Of a stretch of 61,081 nucleotides of DNA, positions 44,103 through 53,190 are shown piece by piece. The notes under the pieces are model-generated. The model ran no database searches, was not told where the DNA came from, and saw nothing but the letters and a program-made list of their open reading frames with translations. Source of the stretch: Burkholderiales bacterium (GTDB lineage: Bacteria > Pseudomonadota > Gammaproteobacteria > Burkholderiales > SG8-39); assembly GCA_014860395.1 (NCBI GenBank), contig JACZJU010000177.1, positions 1 to 61,081 on the forward strand. Direction: 5' to 3'. How positions within the stretch are numbered: the stretch's first letter is position 1; each line of letters opens with the position of its first letter. Both the position numbers and the translations under genes were made by a program.

Positions 44103-44719
44103 GATTTCGCTCCTTTCGGCGCCTGCTGCTTGTCGGGCTTGCCGTAGGCCGTGCTCCAGCCCCACACTTCCGCGCCCTTGCCGCGCGTCAACGCACGGTC
44201 GCGGAAAATGTCGGCGATGACATCGCCGTCCCCGCCCAGCAGCGCCTTGGTCGAACACATTTCTGCGCAGGCGGGGAGCTTGCCCTGCGCGAGCCGGTTC
44301 GAGCCGTACTTGGCGAACTCCTCCTTGGAGTTGTCCGCCTCCGGTCCGCCGGCACAGAAGGTGCACTTGTCCATCTTGCCGCGCATGCCGAAGGCGCCTG
44401 CCTGCGGAAATTGCGGCGCGCCGAACGGACAGGCATAGAAGCAATAGCCGCAGCCTATGCACATGTCCTTGTCGTGCAGCACCACGCCTTCCTCGGTGCG
44501 GTAGAAGCAGTCCACCGGGCACACCGCCATGCATGGCGCGTCCGAGCAGTGCATGCAGGCGACCGAGATCGACTTCTCGCCCGGCACGCCGTCATTCAGC
44601 GTCACCACGCGGCGCCGGTTCACGCCCCAGGGCACCTCGTTCTCCTGCTTGCAGGCAGTCACACAGCCGTTGCACTCGATGCAGCGCTCGGCGTCACACA
44701 AGAATTTCATTCTGGCCAT
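44099..44719 (-). CDS. Formate dehydrogenase beta subunit, 4Fe-4S
   Basis: A 206-residue ferredoxin-like protein with the four-cluster pattern of FdnH/HybA-type subunits: CIECNGCVTACKQ at 13-25, CMHCSDAPCMAVCPVDC, CIGCGYCFYACPFGAPQ and CTFCAGG with a later CAEMC. The clusters transfer electrons from the molybdopterin subunit to the cytochrome. No C-terminal membrane anchor is present, unlike E. coli FdnH. ATG 44719 follows the alpha gene by 12 bases. Confidence 0.93.
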   Translation of the reverse strand: MARMKFLCDAERCIECNGCVTACKQENEVPWGVNRRRVVTLNDGVPGEKSISVACMHCSDAPCMAVCPVDCFYRTEEGVVLHDKDMCIGCGYCFYACPFGAPQFPQAGAFGMRGKMDKCTFCAGGPEADNSKEEFAKYGSNRLAQGKLPACAEMCSTKALLGGDGDVIADIFRDRALTRGKGAEVWGWSTAYGKPDKQQAPKGAKS

Positions 44720-44731
44720 GATTTCCTCTCC

Positions 44732-47692
44732 TTATACTTGTGCTTGTTCAATTTGGCACAGAGTGGTTTTTGTTTCCTGCATCATGGTGACGATGTCGTA
44801 GCCGTAAGTGGTGGCGGTATTCACGGCTTCGCCGCGCACAATCGGCGCTGCGCCGTCCGGATAGTGGTCGAGCATGTCCTTGCCCATCCACCAGCCGGAG
44901 AAGTGGAACGGCAGGAACACGGTGTCCGCGGCGACGCGCTCCGTCACCATGGCCATGACCTTGATCCGTGCTCCGGTCGGCGTCTTTACCCAGACGTAAT
45001 CGCGATTCCGGATGCCGCGGTCGTTGGCTGCCTTCGGATTGATCTCCACGAACATGTTCTGCTGCAGTTCGGCCAACCAGGGATTGGAACGCGTCTCCTC
45101 GCCGCCGCCTTCGTATTCCACCAACCGGCCGCTGGTCATGATCAGCGGGTATTTTTCGCTGTCCTTGTCGGCGATTGACTTGTCCTGGACGGTCTTGAAC
45201 AGCGTCGGCAGCCGGTACAGCGCCTTCTTGTCGGCATTGGTCGGCCACTTCGCCACCAGGTCGGGACGCGGGCTATACAAGGGCTCGCGATGCAACGGTA
45301 TGGCGTCCGGGAAGGTCCATACCACGGCACGCGCCTTGGCATTGCCGAAGGGAACACAACCATGCTTGAGCGCAACGCGCTGTATGCCGCCCGACAGGTC
45401 GGTTTTCCAGTTCTTGCCTTCGGCCTCGCTACGCTCGGCTTCTGTGAGTTCGTCCCACCATCCCAGCTTCTTGAGAAAGACGTGATCAAACTCGGGATAA
45501 CCGGTGGTGATCTCGCTGCCCACAGAACATGAACCGTCTTCGGCCAGCAGGTTCACGCCGTCGTGCTCGACGCCGTAACGCGCGCGGAACGTGCAGCCGC
45601 CGTCCATGACGGCCTTGGAGGTATCGTACAGATTGGGCGTGCCGGGATGCTTGACCTTCCCATCGCCCCAGCAGGGCCAAGGCAGACCGAAGTAGTCGCC
45701 ATCCAGACTGTAGCCGGTTTCCTTGTCTATGCCGCCTTTCGCACGCAGCGTTTTGACGTCGAACACGTGCATGTTGCGCATATGCGCCTTGAGACGCTCG
45801 GGCGTCTGGCCGGTGTAGCCGATCGTCCAGGTGCCGCTGTTGACCTCGCGCAGCGTGTCCTCCATCTCGGGCTCGTCCATCCCGCCCTTGCCCTTGACCA
45901 GCTTGATGTTCTGCTTGCCGTCCTTTTTACCGACCAACTGGTCGGCGAAGCCGAGCTTCTGCGCCAACTGGTACATGATCATGTGGTCGGTGCGTGACTC
46001 GAACAAAGGCTCGATCACGCGTTCGCGCCACTGGAGCGAGCGGTTCGAAGCGGTAACGCTACCCGAGGACTCGAACTGCGTCGCCGCCGGCAGAAGGTAA
46101 GCGCCATCTTTCCGGACCATCGCGAACATCGACGCGCTCGCCGACGGATACGGATCGATTACGACCATCAGATCAAGCTTCTTCATGGCCTCGAGCTGAT
46201 CCGGACCGCGTGTCTGCGAATTCGGTGCATGGCCCCAGAAAATGACGGCGCGCACATTCGAATCCTGGTCGATATTTTCTTTGTTCTCCAGCACGGCATC
46301 CGCCCAGCGCGAAACGGTAAACCCGAATTTGCCCATCATCGCCGCGCTGGTAAAACGCTTGTTCAGCCAGTCAAGATCGACGTTCCAGACGCGGGCCCAG
46401 TGTTTCCACGCCCCCGGTGCTAGTCCGTAGTAGCCGGGAAGCGACTGCGCATTCGGGCCGATGTCGGTCGCGCCCTGCACGTTGTCGTGGCCGCGGTAGA
46501 TATTGCAGCCGCCGCCGGTGATGCCGGCATTGCCGAGCGCGAGCATCAGGACCGCACTCGCGCGGGTAATCGCATTGCCGTTGGTATGCTGCGTTTGTCC
46601 CATCGCCCAGATGATGAACCCCGGGCGATTGTCCGACAGCATTTTCGCGGTTTCATACATGTCCTTCTCGGACACCCCGGTCACTTCCTCCACGGCTGCC
46701 GGCGTGTACTTGGCCATCACCTCCGTCTTGACCTGGTCCATGCCGTAGACGCGGTCGTGGATGTACTTCTTGTCCTCCCAGCCGTTTTTGAAAATGTGAT
46801 AGAGCAGACCGAACTGGAACGCGACGTCGGAGCCCGAGCGGATGCGGACGAATTTGTCTGCATGCGCCGCCGTGCGCGTAAAGCGCGGATCGGCGACGAT
46901 CACCTTGGCGCCGTTTTCCTTGGCGTGCAGCGTGTGCATCATCGATACGGGATGCGCCTCGGCCGCGTTCGAGCCGAGAAAAAACAGGCACTTGGAGTTC
47001 TGCTCGTCGTTGTACGAGTTGGTCATCGCACCGTAGCCCCAGGTGTTCGCGATGCCGGCGACCGTGGTCGAGTGGCAGATGCGCGCCTGGTGATCGATGT
47101 TGTTCGAACCCCAAAGCGCGATCCACTTGCGCAGCAGGTAGGACTGCTCGTTGTTGTGCTTGGAGGAACCCAGGACGAACATCGCGTCGGGGCCGCTTTC
47201 ATTCCTGATCGCGAGCAGTTTGTCGCCGATCTCCTTGTAAGCCTGGTCCCACGACACCTTCTTCCACTTGCCGCCTTCGAGCTTCATCGGGTACTTCAGC
47301 CGATGGGAGTTCTCGGTCATGCCGTGCTCGCGCACCGAGGCGCCCTTGGCGCAATGCCCGCCCAGATTGAGCGGCGAATCGAATACCGGCTCTTGCCGCA
47401 CCCAAACGCCGTTCTGCACCACGGCGTCGATGGCGCAACCGACCGAGCAGTGCGTGCACACGGTGCGCTTGACTTCAACCTTGCTGCCTGGCTCCTTGGT
47501 CTCGCCCGCTGCCTCGGCTTTGCCTATCATGTTGAAGGGGAGCTGGCTTGCGAACGCGCCCGCGCCCGCGGTCACGCCGGAGCGCTTGAGAAAGGTGCGG
47601 CGATCTATGGTCTGGGCCAGCACACCGGCGAGGCCCTTGGCGAGGCGGCTGCGCGCCGCGGAAGTGTTTGCGGATATCCGGGTCAATGACAT
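44732..47692 (-). CDS. fdhA: Formate dehydrogenase alpha subunit, TAT-exported, molybdenum/tungsten bis-MGD
   Basis: A 986-residue catalytic subunit. The twin-arginine signal DRRTFLKRSG is at 30-39. A [4Fe-4S] site is formed by C79, C82, C86 and C114. The active-site ligand is C206 in the ARICHS segment, a cysteine rather than selenocysteine, with H207 next to it. The C-terminal molybdopterin-dinucleotide-binding domain ends with GEAVNTATTYGYDIVT. It oxidises formate to CO2 on the periplasmic side. ATG 47692 follows the TAT-target gene by nine bases. Whether the metal is Mo or W cannot be seen; both importers are in the window. Confidence 0.95.
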   Translation of the reverse strand: MSLTRISANTSAARSRLAKGLAGVLAQTIDRRTFLKRSGVTAGAGAFASQLPFNMIGKAEAAGETKEPGSKVEVKRTVCTHCSVGCAIDAVVQNGVWVRQEPVFDSPLNLGGHCAKGASVREHGMTENSHRLKYPMKLEGGKWKKVSWDQAYKEIGDKLLAIRNESGPDAMFVLGSSKHNNEQSYLLRKWIALWGSNNIDHQARICHSTTVAGIANTWGYGAMTNSYNDEQNSKCLFFLGSNAAEAHPVSMMHTLHAKENGAKVIVADPRFTRTAAHADKFVRIRSGSDVAFQFGLLYHIFKNGWEDKKYIHDRVYGMDQVKTEVMAKYTPAAVEEVTGVSEKDMYETAKMLSDNRPGFIIWAMGQTQHTNGNAITRASAVLMLALGNAGITGGGCNIYRGHDNVQGATDIGPNAQSLPGYYGLAPGAWKHWARVWNVDLDWLNKRFTSAAMMGKFGFTVSRWADAVLENKENIDQDSNVRAVIFWGHAPNSQTRGPDQLEAMKKLDLMVVIDPYPSASASMFAMVRKDGAYLLPAATQFESSGSVTASNRSLQWRERVIEPLFESRTDHMIMYQLAQKLGFADQLVGKKDGKQNIKLVKGKGGMDEPEMEDTLREVNSGTWTIGYTGQTPERLKAHMRNMHVFDVKTLRAKGGIDKETGYSLDGDYFGLPWPCWGDGKVKHPGTPNLYDTSKAVMDGGCTFRARYGVEHDGVNLLAEDGSCSVGSEITTGYPEFDHVFLKKLGWWDELTEAERSEAEGKNWKTDLSGGIQRVALKHGCVPFGNAKARAVVWTFPDAIPLHREPLYSPRPDLVAKWPTNADKKALYRLPTLFKTVQDKSIADKDSEKYPLIMTSGRLVEYEGGGEETRSNPWLAELQQNMFVEINPKAANDRGIRNRDYVWVKTPTGARIKVMAMVTERVAADTVFLPFHFSGWWMGKDMLDHYPDGAAPIVRGEAVNTATTYGYDIVTMMQETKTTLCQIEQAQV

Positions 47693-47701
47693 GGCGCCCC
47701 C

Positions 47702-47905
47702 TTAGACCTTAGCGGTCCGGTAGTAATTGCGCACATGCGCCGACTCCTGGTAGCCCTGCGACGATTTCTTGCTATTGGCGGCGCCCGCGCCTGGCTGGGC
47801 CGTCGGCACGCCCTTCGCGACTATTGCGGCTGCCCCGGCAGCCCCGCCTGCACCGACAGCAAGCAGGAAATTTCTACGGCTCAATCTGGCCTTATTTTGA
47901 TTCAT
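47702..47905 (-). CDS. Formate dehydrogenase region TAT-target small protein
   Basis: A 67-residue protein with a TAT signal of its own (RLSRRNFLLAVGAGGAAGAAAI) and a short mature tail ending in NYYRTAKV. Small TAT-target proteins of this kind sit next to fdhA in many proteobacteria (the TIGR02811-type family). They probably ride with or stabilise the exported complex, but no function has been shown. GGAGGGGAC precedes ATG 47905. Confidence 0.88.
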   Translation of the reverse strand: MNQNKARLSRRNFLLAVGAGGAAGAAAIVAKGVPTAQPGAGAANSKKSSQGYQESAHVRNYYRTAKV

Positions 47906-47941
47906 TGTTGTCCCCTCCTTCTAAAAAGACACCGGTATTTG

Positions 47942-48568
47942 CTATTTGGCTAGGTCGAACGATTCAGCCTCCACGTCGAGAAATGCCTTGGTGAAACGCG
48001 CCACATGCTTGTAGAAATTGGTGTTCGGCGAGGCCGTCACTGCATCGCAAACGTTTGCATAACAAGGAACAAGATACATCAAAAAGAATGATTTTTGTTT
48101 CTGCAGTGCAACATCCTGAGCAAAAAAAATGAGGTGGCGCATTACTTCGCACAGGCTGGAAAAGTGATCCTCGTATTCGGCCACGCCCAGCGCGCGCGCC
48201 AAGCCCAGTTCGGTCAGTTCGGATCGCAGCCGAGCTAGTATGTTTTCCTTCTTCGATTCATGTAGATAGTGAGTTATATAGGGTGTGATCTCGGCCTTGC
48301 CGGTACCGACGAAGACGCTGTCGTACTCCTCTTGCGCCGCTTCGGCATCCATCGCCGCTGCGGCCGTAGCCAAGGCGCGCCACGCCATCGGCAAAGGAGC
48401 GGCAGCGTCCGCAGCCGCGGCCTCGCCTGTAGCGGCGATTGCGGCGAGCAGCGCCGCATCCGGCCCGGAGTAGAACAAGCGCGCGATCAAGGCATAAAAA
48501 TCGGCGCGCGCCTGATCTTCCTCGGCCACCGACGGCGCTGATGCCAGCGGATTAGACTGCCCTTTCAT
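47942..48568 (-). CDS. TorD/DmsD-family molybdoenzyme chaperone
   Basis: A 208-residue all-helical protein. The pattern ADFYALIARLFYSGPDAALLAAI, the acidic core EEYDSVFVGTGKAEITPYITHYL and the later block around ARFTKAFLDVEAESF are typical of the TorD family. Such chaperones bind the TAT signal of the catalytic subunit until cofactor is inserted. It overlaps the polyferredoxin gene by four bases and lies one small gene upstream of fdhA, its likely client. Confidence 0.9.
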   Translation of the reverse strand: MKGQSNPLASAPSVAEEDQARADFYALIARLFYSGPDAALLAAIAATGEAAAADAAAPLPMAWRALATAAAAMDAEAAQEEYDSVFVGTGKAEITPYITHYLHESKKENILARLRSELTELGLARALGVAEYEDHFSSLCEVMRHLIFFAQDVALQKQKSFFLMYLVPCYANVCDAVTASPNTNFYKHVARFTKAFLDVEAESFDLAK

Positions 48569-50673
48569 GAGCGGATACCGAAGATGGTCTGCTCGTTCTT
48601 GTTTTCCATCATGTCGACTACGCGGCAATCGCCGCACATCTGCAGCCGTTTCAGGCCGTCGCCGGAAAACATGGGGTGCGTGCCGAGTTTGCCCATCATG
48701 TTGTCTACCATCTGCTTGTTGCCGAAAGGCTTGCCGCAGCTCACGCAGTTGAACGGGACCGCCTCGTGCAGCACCTGTTCCGCCTTGGCCTGTGGACTGA
48801 GCAGCAGCCGCGGCGCGAGCGCGACCGCCTTCTCCGGGCAGGTGTTGACGCACAGGCCGCACTGCACGCAGTTGCGCTCGATGAATTTGAGTAAAGGCTG
48901 CTCGCGGCCGTCTACCAGGGCCGAGACCGGACAGGCGCCGACGCAAGCCATGCACAGGGTGCAGGTGTCGCGGTTGACCTTGACCTGGCCCCAGGGCGCG
49001 CCCGCTTCCAGCGCGATCTCCTCCTTCGGCGTCGGCGCAAGGCGCGCCAGATGCTCGAGCGCGAATTCCAGCGTATTGCGCTTATCCTGGCTCAGGTTGA
49101 AGCCCGCCGGTTCCGCGACCGTCCGCGCCGGCCGCAGCGCCCACACCTCGCGCTCCAGCACAGCAGCGTCCGCGGTGGCGAGCAGCTTGAGGTGCATGCC
49201 GGCGTAGCCCAGCGCGCTGACTATGGTTTCGGCATGGCGCAGCTGCTTCTCTACTTCCTGCCCGTATTCGTCCGCCTCCTGCGCGTTCGCGAGCAGCAGC
49301 ACCTGGCTCGCGCCGTAGGTGAGCGCACCAAGCGCGATGTCGACGCCGATCGCGGGAACGCTATGTACCTCCAGCGGGATCACCCGCGCCGGGAGGCCGC
49401 CGCTCTTTCCCGGCTGCGCGCGCCGCGCGAGCTTTGCGATCAGCTCGGCGCTGGCCCCCGCGCTGTGGAACAGGATGCAGGCGTCCTTGCCGCCCGCGTC
49501 ACGATAAGTCGCGAGCAAAGTCTTGAGCCGCCTGCCGAGGTCTGAAACGCGCGGATACACATGGGTCATCGCGCCCGAGGGGCACACGGTGGCGCAGCCG
49601 CCGCAGCCCATGCACAAATGCGGTTCGACCTCGATCCCATCGCCCGCCGCCGAGATCGCGCCGGTGGAACAGGTATCGATGCAATTGCTGCAGCCCGGCT
49701 TGCCCGAGCGGCTGTGCGCGCAGAGCTTAACGTTGTAGGAAAAGTATTTGGGTTTTTCGAACTCGCCCACCATTTGCGCCAGCCGCGTCGCCGCGAGCGC
49801 CTGTTCAAGCGGATCGCGGCCCGGCGCGAAATAGCCCTGCGGCAACTGTGCCAGCTTGAGCGCCGGCTCGGCGCCCAGATCGAGCACCAGGTCGAAGCGT
49901 TCGCTGCGCTCGCGCGCCTGCCTGTCGAAATCGATAGCGCCCACCTTGCCGCAGGCCTGGACGCAGGCGCGGTGTGCCTTGCATTTTTCCAAATCGATCT
50001 GGTAGCTGAAATCGATCGCCTGCTCCGGGCAGGCGTTGATGCAGGCATTGCAGCGCGTGCATAGCTCCAGATCAATCGGATTCGTTTGCACCCAGTCCGC
50101 TTCGAATTCGCCCAGATAGCCCTTGAGCGATTCGAGCCTGCCCGACCAGACCGGGTAGCCACGCACCGCCGATAGCTCCCCTCCCGTCCTCTCGGCGGGC
50201 GGACCGTCGGTGATCAGCACGTTTACTTCGAGCTGCTCCTTCAGTCGCTCGGCCCATGGAATGGCAGCGTCAATTGGACCGACGATCAGCAGCTGCCCGT
50301 CAGAACGGTAGCCGATGCTGGCCACGGGTTCGGGCTCGGACAGACCGGCCACAGCGAGCAGTGCCGCGATCTTGGGCGTGGCTTGCCTGGATTCCTTCGA
50401 CCAGCCGGCGGTCTCGCGTATGTTGACGAATTTGAGTTCGTGCCTGGACTGTGCCTGCTCGGCGAGTTCGGCGAAGAGCGGTGCCTCCTGGGTGCAGGCC
50501 ACCAGGCAATCCCCGTGCTTGAGCGCGTCGTGAAAAGCCTCGACTTCGCGTCGGCATAGCTCGCTATGGATGGCGACGGGCGCGTTCAGCTTCAACGCGT
50601 CGGACAACGCCTTCGCGTCCAGTGCCATGGTCTGGTTGCAATTGCACAGCTTGATGGTCTTGTCCATCGACAT
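48565..50673 (-). CDS. Polyferredoxin-like 4Fe-4S protein of the formate dehydrogenase operon
   Basis: A 702-residue protein. Six cysteine clusters are visible: CTRCNACINACP (205-216), CKAHRACVQACG, CSNCIDTC, CMGCGGCATVCP, CTLCMACVGACP and CVQCGLCVNTCP, with further CxxC pairs near the ends (CNCNQT and CVSCGKPFG, CGDCR). The clusters are set in a long soluble body, with no membrane helix. Long FeS proteins of this type are often found upstream of TorD-like genes in betaproteobacterial formate dehydrogenase operons. It may feed or receive electrons during enzyme assembly; the role is not known. Start ATG 50673 (or 50667). Confidence 0.85.
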   Translation of the reverse strand: MSMDKTIKLCNCNQTMALDAKALSDALKLNAPVAIHSELCRREVEAFHDALKHGDCLVACTQEAPLFAELAEQAQSRHELKFVNIRETAGWSKESRQATPKIAALLAVAGLSEPEPVASIGYRSDGQLLIVGPIDAAIPWAERLKEQLEVNVLITDGPPAERTGGELSAVRGYPVWSGRLESLKGYLGEFEADWVQTNPIDLELCTRCNACINACPEQAIDFSYQIDLEKCKAHRACVQACGKVGAIDFDRQARERSERFDLVLDLGAEPALKLAQLPQGYFAPGRDPLEQALAATRLAQMVGEFEKPKYFSYNVKLCAHSRSGKPGCSNCIDTCSTGAISAAGDGIEVEPHLCMGCGGCATVCPSGAMTHVYPRVSDLGRRLKTLLATYRDAGGKDACILFHSAGASAELIAKLARRAQPGKSGGLPARVIPLEVHSVPAIGVDIALGALTYGASQVLLLANAQEADEYGQEVEKQLRHAETIVSALGYAGMHLKLLATADAAVLEREVWALRPARTVAEPAGFNLSQDKRNTLEFALEHLARLAPTPKEEIALEAGAPWGQVKVNRDTCTLCMACVGACPVSALVDGREQPLLKFIERNCVQCGLCVNTCPEKAVALAPRLLLSPQAKAEQVLHEAVPFNCVSCGKPFGNKQMVDNMMGKLGTHPMFSGDGLKRLQMCGDCRVVDMMENKNEQTIFGIRS

Positions 50674-50767
50674 TAGTTTTTATAATGATTTGTCTTTGCG
50701 CAACCCATCGAACGCGGGCTCCTCCAGCGCATGCACATACATACTACAGGCTAACAAAAACCCCAGT

Positions 50768-51304
50768 CTAGCCATTTCTATTGTCTTTATTGTCGTCCTT
50801 CGAGGCACGGCTTTCCCTATTGTCGTCTTTCGTGGCACGACCTTCGTCTTCCCGCGACCCGGCGTCCGCGAGCGGCTGCAGTTCCGGTACCGGTTGCTCA
50901 ATGTGCTGCTCGGCGACCTGCATTTCAGGCGTCTCGCTGTAGTCCGGTTCCGGGCCCCGCAACGTACGCCGCGCATGCTGCAATTGATCGACCATGGCCG
51001 CCGACAGGTCTTCGAGCGCCGCATAGTCCTCGGCATAGTCGTCCAGACCATCCGTAATATTGAACCGCGGGTCGCCGAATAGTTTCTTCAAGGCGATCCG
51101 CCGCACGGCATCATCCACTCTGGTATCCATGAAACCGGTGAAATCTGACTCGAAGCTGAGCTTATCCACCGGCGGCAATTCCGGCAGCGGCGTGGCATCC
51201 GCTGGCTTAGGCGCCTCCTGCAGCGGCCGTTCACGCGCCTCCTGCTTGCGTCGCGACCAGCGCGATATGAAGGGTTCCTTCTCTTCTTTTTCCTGGGTCG
51301 ACAT
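50768..51304 (-). CDS. DUF3306 family protein
   Basis: A 178-residue DUF3306 protein: FISRWSRRKQEAR at the start, LPPVDKLSFESDFTGFMDTRVDDAVRRIALKKLFGDPRFNITDGLDDYAEDY as the conserved core, and a low-complexity charged tail (Asp, Arg, Asn). DUF3306 and DUF3305 are regular companions of this formate dehydrogenase type and have no known function. The start lacks a clear ribosome binding site because a family-2 repeat begins directly upstream (51306). Confidence 0.85.
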   Translation of the reverse strand: MSTQEKEEKEPFISRWSRRKQEARERPLQEAPKPADATPLPELPPVDKLSFESDFTGFMDTRVDDAVRRIALKKLFGDPRFNITDGLDDYAEDYAALEDLSAAMVDQLQHARRTLRGPEPDYSETPEMQVAEQHIEQPVPELQPLADAGSREDEGRATKDDNRESRASKDDNKDNRNG

Positions 51305-51305
51305 T

Positions 51306-51395
51306 TTAGAGTCTGTTTCAAAATAAGGAGATATCTCCCCTCATACTCCCCCATATTGGCCCGTTGCAAAATTCATTTTGCAACGGGTTCTTAGA
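51306..51395. repeat. Hairpin repeat family 2, third copy
   Basis: A copy of the family found at 12.8 kb. It has TTTCAAAATAAGGAGA, then TCTCCCCTCATACTCCCC, then CCGTTGCAAAAT and ATTTTGCAACGG as a perfect stem, ending TCTTAGA. The last 29 bases are identical to 12851-12879. It fills the gap between the DUF3305 and DUF3306 genes, one base from the DUF3306 ATG. Confidence 0.85.
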
Positions 51396-51423
51396 AATTC
51401 CGCAATCCAATCAAACGACTTTT

Positions 51424-51921
51424 TCAACGCCGGGAGGCCACGCCCTTATCCTTGCTGCTGGCGTAGCGTGGTTCCTTCTTCGGCTCTGGACGGTAGTGCT
51501 CGGCAACGAATTCAGCGATATGCGGCAGCAGATCTTCGGGAAGATCAACGCTGTCGACATTTTCGCCGCAGTCCACCCAGCCGACGCCCTCGAGGTAGCT
51601 GGCCGTGATGTACTCCGGCCGCGCGATCTCGCCGTTCATCCGCCACATCACAAACACTTTGGGCCGCGTGGACGTAATGTTCACATAATAGCCTTCCGCT
51701 TCCCTCGGTTCGAGCCGCAAAACCAGCCCCGGAAACAAGATCTGCTCGGTGCGCTCGTCGGTATAAATAACTCGCTGTGCTTTATCAGCAGCGGGCAGGT
51801 CACGCACGATGCCCTTGGTTTCCCACCGCTCTGTTGCCCAGCGGTCACCCCCGGGCAGCCGTTCCATGATTACCGCAAACGAAAAAACGTCCGCGCGACT
51901 TGCTGGTTTGTTTTCCGACAT
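51424..51921 (-). CDS. DUF3305 family protein
   Basis: A 165-residue DUF3305 protein. It has FAVIMERLPGGDRWATERWETKGIV near the start, GLVLRLEPREAEGYYVNITSTRPKVFVMWRMNGEIARPEYITASYLEGVGWVDCGE in the middle and LPHIAEFVAEHYRPEPKK near the end. It is the first gene of the formate dehydrogenase operon as read here, diverging from moaA. ATG 51921 is chosen because the conserved domain begins soon after it. The function is unknown. Confidence 0.85.
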   Translation of the reverse strand: MSENKPASRADVFSFAVIMERLPGGDRWATERWETKGIVRDLPAADKAQRVIYTDERTEQILFPGLVLRLEPREAEGYYVNITSTRPKVFVMWRMNGEIARPEYITASYLEGVGWVDCGENVDSVDLPEDLLPHIAEFVAEHYRPEPKKEPRYASSKDKGVASRR

Positions 51922-52052
51922 ATGCCCATTGTGCGATAGTCGCGTCGACCGTGCAACGCGGATCGATGATGCAACGGTGATTGGCACCTGTACTAGCGTG
52001 GCGGTCGCTCTGCTATCATGTAAACAATGCTATTCAACTCGAAAAAGGCCAC

Positions 52053-53147
52053 ATGACTGAAAGGGTTATCGCTCTGGTCGACGCGGGTCGGCACAAGCCG
52101 CTGCCGCCGCCGGTCAAGCCGGTCGCGGGACCGACGCGGGACCGGCTCGGCCGTACGCTGCGCGACTTGCGCATATCGGTTACCGACCGCTGCAATTTCC
52201 GCTGCGTCTATTGCATGCCGAAAGAAGTGTTCGGCAAGGACTACCCCTACCTGGCGCACGACCAGCTGTTGTCATTCGAGGAAATCGCGCGCCTGGCGAA
52301 GGTTTTCGTCGCTCACGGCGTCGAAAAAATCCGCCTCACCGGCGGCGAGCCGCTGCTGCGCAAGAACGTCGAGCGTCTGGTCGAAATGCTCGCCGCCATC
52401 ACCCTGCCCAGCGGCGAGCGCGTCGAGCTCACGCTCACCAGCAATGGCTCGCTGCTCGCGAAGAAGGCGCGCGCGCTGAAAGACGCCGGCCTGCGCCGGG
52501 TCACGGTAAGCCTGGATGCGCTGGACGATCCGACCTTCATGGCGATGAACGACGCCGATTTCCCAGTAGCCAAGGTGCTCGCGGGCATCGAGGCAGCGGA
52601 TGCGGCGGGCCTCGCGCCGGTGAAGGTCAACATGGTGGTGAAGCGCGGCGTAAACGAGCATTCGATCCTGCCGATGGCGCGCCGCTTCAAGGGCACGGGC
52701 CACGTGCTGCGCTTCATCGAGTTCATGGACGTGGGCGCGACGAACGGCTGGTGCATGGACGACGTGATTGCCTCGCGCGAAATCATACGCATGATAGATG
52801 CGGAAATGCCGCTCGAACCCATTGATCCGAATTACCACGGCGAAGTCGCCGAGCGCTGGCGCTACCGCGACGGCTCGGGCGAGATCGGCGTCATTTCCTC
52901 GGTGACCCAGGCCTTTTGCCGTTCCTGCACCCGCGCGCGCATCTCCACCGAGGGCATGCTCTACACCTGCCTGTTCGCGACCTCGGGCTATGATTTTCGC
53001 GCGCTGCTGCGCGAGGGCAAGTCGGACGCGGAAATTCGCGCCGCCATCGCCGCCGTGTGGGGCGCGCGCGACGACCGCTACTCCGAAATCCGCACCGCGG
53101 AAACGGCGAAAGAGCGCAAGATCGAAATGTCCTACATCGGCGGCTGA
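52053..53147 (+). CDS. moaA: GTP 3',8-cyclase MoaA
   Basis: A 364-residue radical SAM enzyme. The SAM-cluster cysteines are in CNFRCVYC (CX3CX2C). The C-terminal second FeS site shows [11 protein letters not shown] followed by a cysteine in GMLYTCLF. It ends in MSYIGG, the conserved Gly-Gly tail. It makes 3',8-cyclo-GTP, the first step of molybdenum cofactor synthesis; the partner moaC is not in the window. AAAAAGG precedes ATG 52053. fdhD follows after 43 bases. Confidence 0.96.
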   Translation: MTERVIALVDAGRHKPLPPPVKPVAGPTRDRLGRTLRDLRISVTDRCNFRCVYCMPKEVFGKDYPYLAHDQLLSFEEIARLAKVFVAHGVEKIRLTGGEPLLRKNVERLVEMLAAITLPSGERVELTLTSNGSLLAKKARALKDAGLRRVTVSLDALDDPTFMAMNDADFPVAKVLAGIEAADAAGLAPVKVNMVVKRGVNEHSILPMARRFKGTGHVLRFIEFMDVGATNGWCMDDVIASREIIRMIDAEMPLEPIDPNYHGEVAERWRYRDGSGEIGVISSVTQAFCRSCTRARISTEGMLYTCLFATSGYDFRALLREGKSDAEIRAAIAAVWGARDDRYSEIRTAETAKERKIEMSYIGG

Positions 53148-53190
53148 GCATGCCGGCGCATCCGATCGTAGTAGGTATGACGATTTCGCC

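Noticed and set aside
44732..47692. Selenocysteine in formate dehydrogenase
   Set aside because: The active-site codon encodes cysteine (C206), and no in-frame TGA or SECIS-like element is needed.
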